The translations under genes and the position numbers were made by a program. From the NCBI GenBank assembly GCA_029879945.1, contig JAOUPJ010000112.1, forward strand, positions 1 through 10,521: a stretch of DNA of 10,521 nt, read 5' to 3'. Positions 7,540-10,521 of the stretch are shown in pieces; position 1 is the stretch's first letter; each line of letters opens with the position of its first letter. This stretch comes from Gammaproteobacteria bacterium (GTDB taxonomy: Bacteria > Pseudomonadota > Gammaproteobacteria > S012-40). Under the pieces are notes generated by a model. That model saw nothing but the letters and a program-made list of their open reading frames with translations. It ran no database searches and was not told where the DNA came from.

Positions 7540-9081
7540 ATGAATAAAATAATTGTAAAAGAAATCTCTTTCAAACTCCCTATCAGTTTCTTGATTGCAC
7601 TGCTAAGCCTCTCCGCCTGCAGCTTTGGGGATAGTGGTAAGATTGAAACTCGAATTCTACCCACCGCTAATTCATATCAATTGAATACCACTATGGGAAT
7701 GGCAAGGGTTGCAAGCCTAACTGGTTCAACCGAATCAGGTACTATTACAGGCTACAAGATTGTGCAAGCACCAGTAAATGGCACGCTGGGAGCGATTGCC
7801 TTCAACCAGTATTGGGGCTCGGCTACCGTCGTCTACACACCCAATGCGGGCTTCGTAGGTACTGATAGTTTTACCTTTGCATCTGTCAACAGCGAGGGTT
7901 CCGTATCCGAACCCGCTACTGTTAGCTACCAGGTCTATCCACTTGCCACATCAACACTGCTGCAAGGACGTTCTGATGGAAAGGGAGTAGATCTTGTCAT
8001 TATAGGCGATGCTTTTACAGCTACGGACCAACCCCGATTCCGGGATGCCGTTCAAAAATACATAGACCACTTTTCTACTTACGATCCGCTTTTCGCCAAG
8101 CAGGTATCCGCATGGAATATACACAGACTAGATCTCATATCTCCCACTAGTAATTTAGACGAGCTCACTCCTCTGGAAGCACATTTCTACTGCATTCCTA
8201 ATATTCGGCGCGCGTTATGTGTCGATTCAACGACAGCAAGAATTGCTGTCTCCGCCGTGGTTCCTCAATACGATGAAATTGTTGTCTTGGTCAACACGGA
8301 TACCGGAGGCGGCACGGGTGGTGCCAGCGTAGCGGTTTCAAATGTAAGTTCCTCATCAGATCCCCTGGTTATTGCGTCATGGCTAGATACTATTTTACAC
8401 GAAATGGGGCATTCCTTTGCAGGCCTGGGTGATGAATACATTGACAACACGCTAGGGGGTTTGCAAGCAAGTTTTAGCTATGAGCCTCCTTATCCAAATC
8501 TTACAATTAATAATGATACCGCAACAGTGAAATGGAATTTGTGGTTGGATGACCCGAATGTGGATGTATTCGAAGGCGGGCTTTACTACAGCCTGGGTGT
8601 TTGGCGGCCTACTTTCACTTCCATGATGCGCGAATTTAGCCAACCCTTTTATGCCGTAAACCTTGAGGCCTGGACTCTTGCACTATACGATTCACTCATG
8701 CCTTTTGCCACTTCTAAAACTTTCTTTAGTTTTTTGCCTGTAGGCACTCTCCCACAGAGGTACCTAGGGGACTCTCCCGATGGTGATATATTTATTGACC
8801 GAGTGGAGACCAATGTATCTCATGCATTGGGAGGTCAGTTTACCTATTCGGTCGAACAATCGATAGGGGCCACGGTGCAGCAAGTGGACTGGTATGTGAA
8901 CGACATACTCACGCTAAGTAATTCGACCAGCTTTACCTGCTGCACCGCACAAAGCAGCAACTACAAAGTGACCGCTAAGGTATACGATATCTCTGGCGCA
9001 GTACGAAATGATGAGTCTAACTCTTCCAATTTAGACAATATTACTCGTGACAATATTGTGTGGAATGTGACGCTGCAGTAG
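7540..9081 (+). CDS. Lipoprotein with Ig-like domain and M64 (IgA peptidase family) metalloprotease
   Basis: I start this 513-residue protein at the ATG at 7540. An in-frame ATG at 7504 exists, but the later one gives a proper lipoprotein signal (LSLSAC, lipidated Cys27) and has AGGGA (7525-7529) ten bases upstream. Ser follows the Cys, which favours the outer membrane. Residues 41-132 form a cadherin/Ig-like domain of the Big_9 kind, shown by YTPNAGFVGTDSFTF. Residues 140 to about 390 are a peptidase M64 domain: DLVIIGDAFTATD, then the zinc motif HEMGHSFAGLGDEY (His287, Glu288, His291, Asp298) and later VKWNLWL, FEGGLYYSLGVWRP and SMMREF. The founding M64 enzyme cleaves human IgA, but most family members come from bacteria without that context, so the substrate here is unknown. 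A C-terminal beta domain (about 415-513) contains a Cys-Cys pair. All expected catalytic residues are present. Confidence 0.9.
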   Translation: MNKIIVKEISFKLPISFLIALLSLSACSFGDSGKIETRILPTANSYQLNTTMGMARVASLTGSTESGTITGYKIVQAPVNGTLGAIAFNQYWGSATVVYTPNAGFVGTDSFTFASVNSEGSVSEPATVSYQVYPLATSTLLQGRSDGKGVDLVIIGDAFTATDQPRFRDAVQKYIDHFSTYDPLFAKQVSAWNIHRLDLISPTSNLDELTPLEAHFYCIPNIRRALCVDSTTARIAVSAVVPQYDEIVVLVNTDTGGGTGGASVAVSNVSSSSDPLVIASWLDTILHEMGHSFAGLGDEYIDNTLGGLQASFSYEPPYPNLTINNDTATVKWNLWLDDPNVDVFEGGLYYSLGVWRPTFTSMMREFSQPFYAVNLEAWTLALYDSLMPFATSKTFFSFLPVGTLPQRYLGDSPDGDIFIDRVETNVSHALGGQFTYSVEQSIGATVQQVDWYVNDILTLSNSTSFTCCTAQSSNYKVTAKVYDISGAVRNDESNSSNLDNITRDNIVWNVTLQ

Positions 9082-9135
9082 TTAAACAGTGTGGCTGCGA
9101 TTGTAGGTAGGCTAGTGTAGCTCAGTAGAACTTCT

Positions 9136-9834
9136 CTAGTTTTTCTCCAAGGAAAAAATTCGCCATTTTTCGTTACTATTGGAAAAACAGGCATGGTAGT
9201 CCTTAGGGGCACGTGCCTCAGTGCGATTGATATAGCCCCATTGATTCTCACCCACTTTCACCTTGAGCCAGTCAATCTTGGTGTCTTCTTCTGTGATGAT
9301 TTGCCAATTGGAGGTCTGTAACACGGCGTGAGAAACGGTAAGCACGGTGCTGGAAGAAAGCTCCGGGTTTTCCTTGATCTGTATATTTTCACCCATAGCC
9401 ACTACATGATTGCGCACGTCAATTTCGGTTGGGAAATGACTATAGACATACGGCGCGCAAAATTTCACGCCCAGCTCCGAGCGAATGAATCCGCCCCCAT
9501 TGTTGAGAATATATTCCAATTCCTTCCAAATAGGGCTATCGATGGCGTCGATACGCCATTTTTCGGAGAAGGCCTTCATTCCCGCAGGCTCGCCCACGCC
9601 ATTGACGACGCGGAAATCCACCAGCTCCACCAGACGTTCAGGCTCTTTGAATTGAACAATCTGCTTCAACCTATCACGGAAAGCCAGAAAACTGTCATCT
9701 CTGGGGCCTTCGTCCACCGGGCTCAAGGTGACCAGATCCATTGCAGCCACCGACACAGGAAGCAACCCAAACACCAGAGAGACGAAAAACGCGCCTATTT
9801 TCAAAAAGTTAACAGCTCTGTTACCCATACCCAT
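9136..9834 (-). CDS. Exported SH3-like domain protein
   Basis: From the ATG at 9834 this is a 232-residue protein with a signal peptide (hydrophobic core FLKIGAFFVSLVFGLLPVSVAA, cleavage near Ala31). A GTG at 9867 would add 11 basic residues; neither start has a strong Shine-Dalgarno sequence, so the start is uncertain. The N-terminal half (FRDRLKQIVQFKEPERLVELV, a WRIDAIDSPIWKELEYIL stretch, then KFCAPYVYSHFP) and the C-terminal bacterial SH3-like part (WLKVKVGENQWGYINRTEAR, then PKDYHACFSNSNEKWRIFSL) match a proteobacterial group of periplasmic SH3 proteins as I recall it; its function is not known. Most relatives I recall end in a short Phe-x-AGD-like tail, whereas this one ends in LEKN. 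It follows zwf on the same strand. It is convergent with the M64 gene, 54 bases between stops, where only a weak hairpin (TAGA/TCTA, 9126-9138) precedes a T-run. Confidence 0.8.
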   Translation of the reverse strand: MGMGNRAVNFLKIGAFFVSLVFGLLPVSVAAMDLVTLSPVDEGPRDDSFLAFRDRLKQIVQFKEPERLVELVDFRVVNGVGEPAGMKAFSEKWRIDAIDSPIWKELEYILNNGGGFIRSELGVKFCAPYVYSHFPTEIDVRNHVVAMGENIQIKENPELSSSTVLTVSHAVLQTSNWQIITEEDTKIDWLKVKVGENQWGYINRTEARAPKDYHACFSNSNEKWRIFSLEKN

Positions 9835-9902
9835 CTTTTTTGTTCGTTGTTTAGAGACCTTGTGCACCGACCTGAAAAACCGAGACCGCTTGGCGTGTTT
9901 AT

Positions 9903-9918
9903 ATTTTTCAAGAAAAAT
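9903..9918 (-). terminator. AT-rich hairpin after zwf, possible weak terminator
   Basis: ATTTTTC (9903-9909) and GAAAAAT (9912-9918) are perfect inverted repeats separated by two bases, located about 20 bases after the zwf stop. The stem is almost all A-T and no T-run follows on the minus strand, so termination would be weak. It might also be part of the promoter region of the downstream SH3 gene. Confidence 0.25.
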
Positions 9919-9936
9919 GCCAATTAAAACGAGCAG

Positions 9937-10521
9937 TTATTCGCCATTCGGATCCAGGGAGTGGCGCCAAAACTGGTCTTCACGTTCAAACAGACGTCTC
10001 GTCTCTTGTGGTCCCCAGGTGCCGGCCGGATAGGTGTGGATGTAGTCCCTTTCCATGGCCCAGACTCTAAGCACCGGATCGACGGTGCGCCAGGCCCACT
10101 CCACTTCGTCATATCGCAGGAAGAGGGTACGGTCCCCCTCGATCACGTCCAATAAGAGATCTTCATAGGCATCGTGCAGAGGCTCGTCTTTGCCTCTGAA
10201 ACTGGCGTCCAGGCTGGTGGTACGTGTACGCATTTCCAGACCCGGTTCTTTCACCTGCATTTCGATACGCAAACAATCGTAGGGTTGCAGGCCCAGTAAA
10301 ATCCAGTCCGGCTTGAGTCGCTCTACCGGCGTGTTGCGAAACAGTTGTTGTGGCGGCACTTTAAAACGGATGCAGATTTGTGACTGGGTCTCGGCCATGC
10401 GCTTGCCGGTGCGCACATAGAACGGTACATCGCGCCATCGCCAATTGTCGATATAGAGTTTTAAGGCGGCATAGGTTTCGGTGGTGCTACCCGGTTGTAC
10501 GTCGGGCTCTTCCAGGTAACT
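9937..10521 (-). CDS. zwf: Glucose-6-phosphate 1-dehydrogenase, C-terminal part
   Basis: G6PD oxidises glucose 6-phosphate with NADP+ (or NAD+) to 6-phosphogluconolactone, the first step of the oxidative pentose phosphate and Entner-Doudoroff routes, in the cytoplasm. The gene runs off the right edge: 194 residues are visible, about the last 40 percent of a usual 490-residue enzyme. The frame continues upstream of the internal Met without a break. Recognisable family segments in order are TETYAALKLYIDNWRWRDVP, FYVRTGKRMAE (first 53 visible residues), DEPLHDAYEDLLLDVIEGD, TLFLRYDEVEWAWRTVDPVL and the near-terminal YPAGTWGP. The catalytic His/Asp region near the N-terminus lies outside the window. 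The end of the protein, RHSLDPNGE, is normal in length. Neighbouring pentose phosphate genes, if any, would be outside the window to the right, since the downstream side carries the unrelated SH3 protein gene. Confidence 0.95.
   Translation of the reverse strand, partial: SYLEEPDVQPGSTTETYAALKLYIDNWRWRDVPFYVRTGKRMAETQSQICIRFKVPPQQLFRNTPVERLKPDWILLGLQPYDCLRIEMQVKEPGLEMRTRTTSLDASFRGKDEPLHDAYEDLLLDVIEGDRTLFLRYDEVEWAWRTVDPVLRVWAMERDYIHTYPAGTWGPQETRRLFEREDQFWRHSLDPNGE

Noticed and set aside
9111..9145. Terminator between the M64 gene and the SH3 gene
   Set aside because: Only four-base stems (GCTA/TAGC and TAGA/TCTA) are present before a short T-run; too weak to list as a feature.
9328..9927. 199-codon plus-strand frame opposite the SH3 protein gene
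   Set aside because: It is long, but the minus strand carries a signal peptide and recognisable family motifs, while this translation is rich in His/Arg/Gln with no motif. It is a shadow frame.
1..10521. Mobile element or defence island
   Set aside because: There is no integrase, transposase, attachment-site repeat or restriction, CRISPR or toxin-antitoxin gene; the T6SS genes are the only accessory-like content.

Overview
The window looks like chromosomal DNA from a free-living, probably aquatic gammaproteobacterium. This is inferred from gene content: a type VI secretion spike gene, a hybrid histidine kinase with a PhnD-like sensor, a CPA2 antiporter and a zwf gene of ordinary proteobacterial type. 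Nothing in the sequence fixes the genus. Base composition is close to balanced. There are no tRNA or rRNA genes, CRISPR arrays, transposases or integrases.

Layout, left to right. (1) 1-2981, + strand: the 3' part of a large VgrG gene, then after 22 bases a DUF4280 PAAR-like gene. Together they would form the tip of a type VI secretion spike. A strong ribosome-binding site follows at 2986-2991, but it leads only into a 38-codon open frame without a standard start, possibly the stump of a lost effector gene. (2) 3164-5464, +: a membrane hybrid histidine kinase with a periplasmic PhnD/TtrS-like domain, a kinase core and a receiver, with no partner regulator beside it. (3) 5495-6709, -: a CPA2 monovalent cation:proton antiporter, convergent with the kinase. 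(4) 6710-7019: a spacer holding a doubtful 55-codon frame and a palindromic stretch. (5) 7020-9081, +: a two-gene unit of a small exported protein and a lipoprotein with an Ig-like domain fused to an M64 (IgA-peptidase family) metalloprotease. (6) 9136-9834, -: an exported SH3-like protein. (7) 9937-10521, -: the C-terminal part of glucose-6-phosphate dehydrogenase, cut by the window edge.

Working pairs are VgrG with the DUF4280 tip, and the small exported protein with the M64 lipoprotein, whose start lies just past the first gene's stop. The kinase, antiporter, SH3 protein and zwf look like independent units. I did not find a convincing new multi-gene system. The most worthwhile points are the large helical insertion in VgrG, the possible effector stump behind the DUF4280 gene, the orphan PhnD-sensor kinase, and the secreted protein plus M64 lipoprotein pair.
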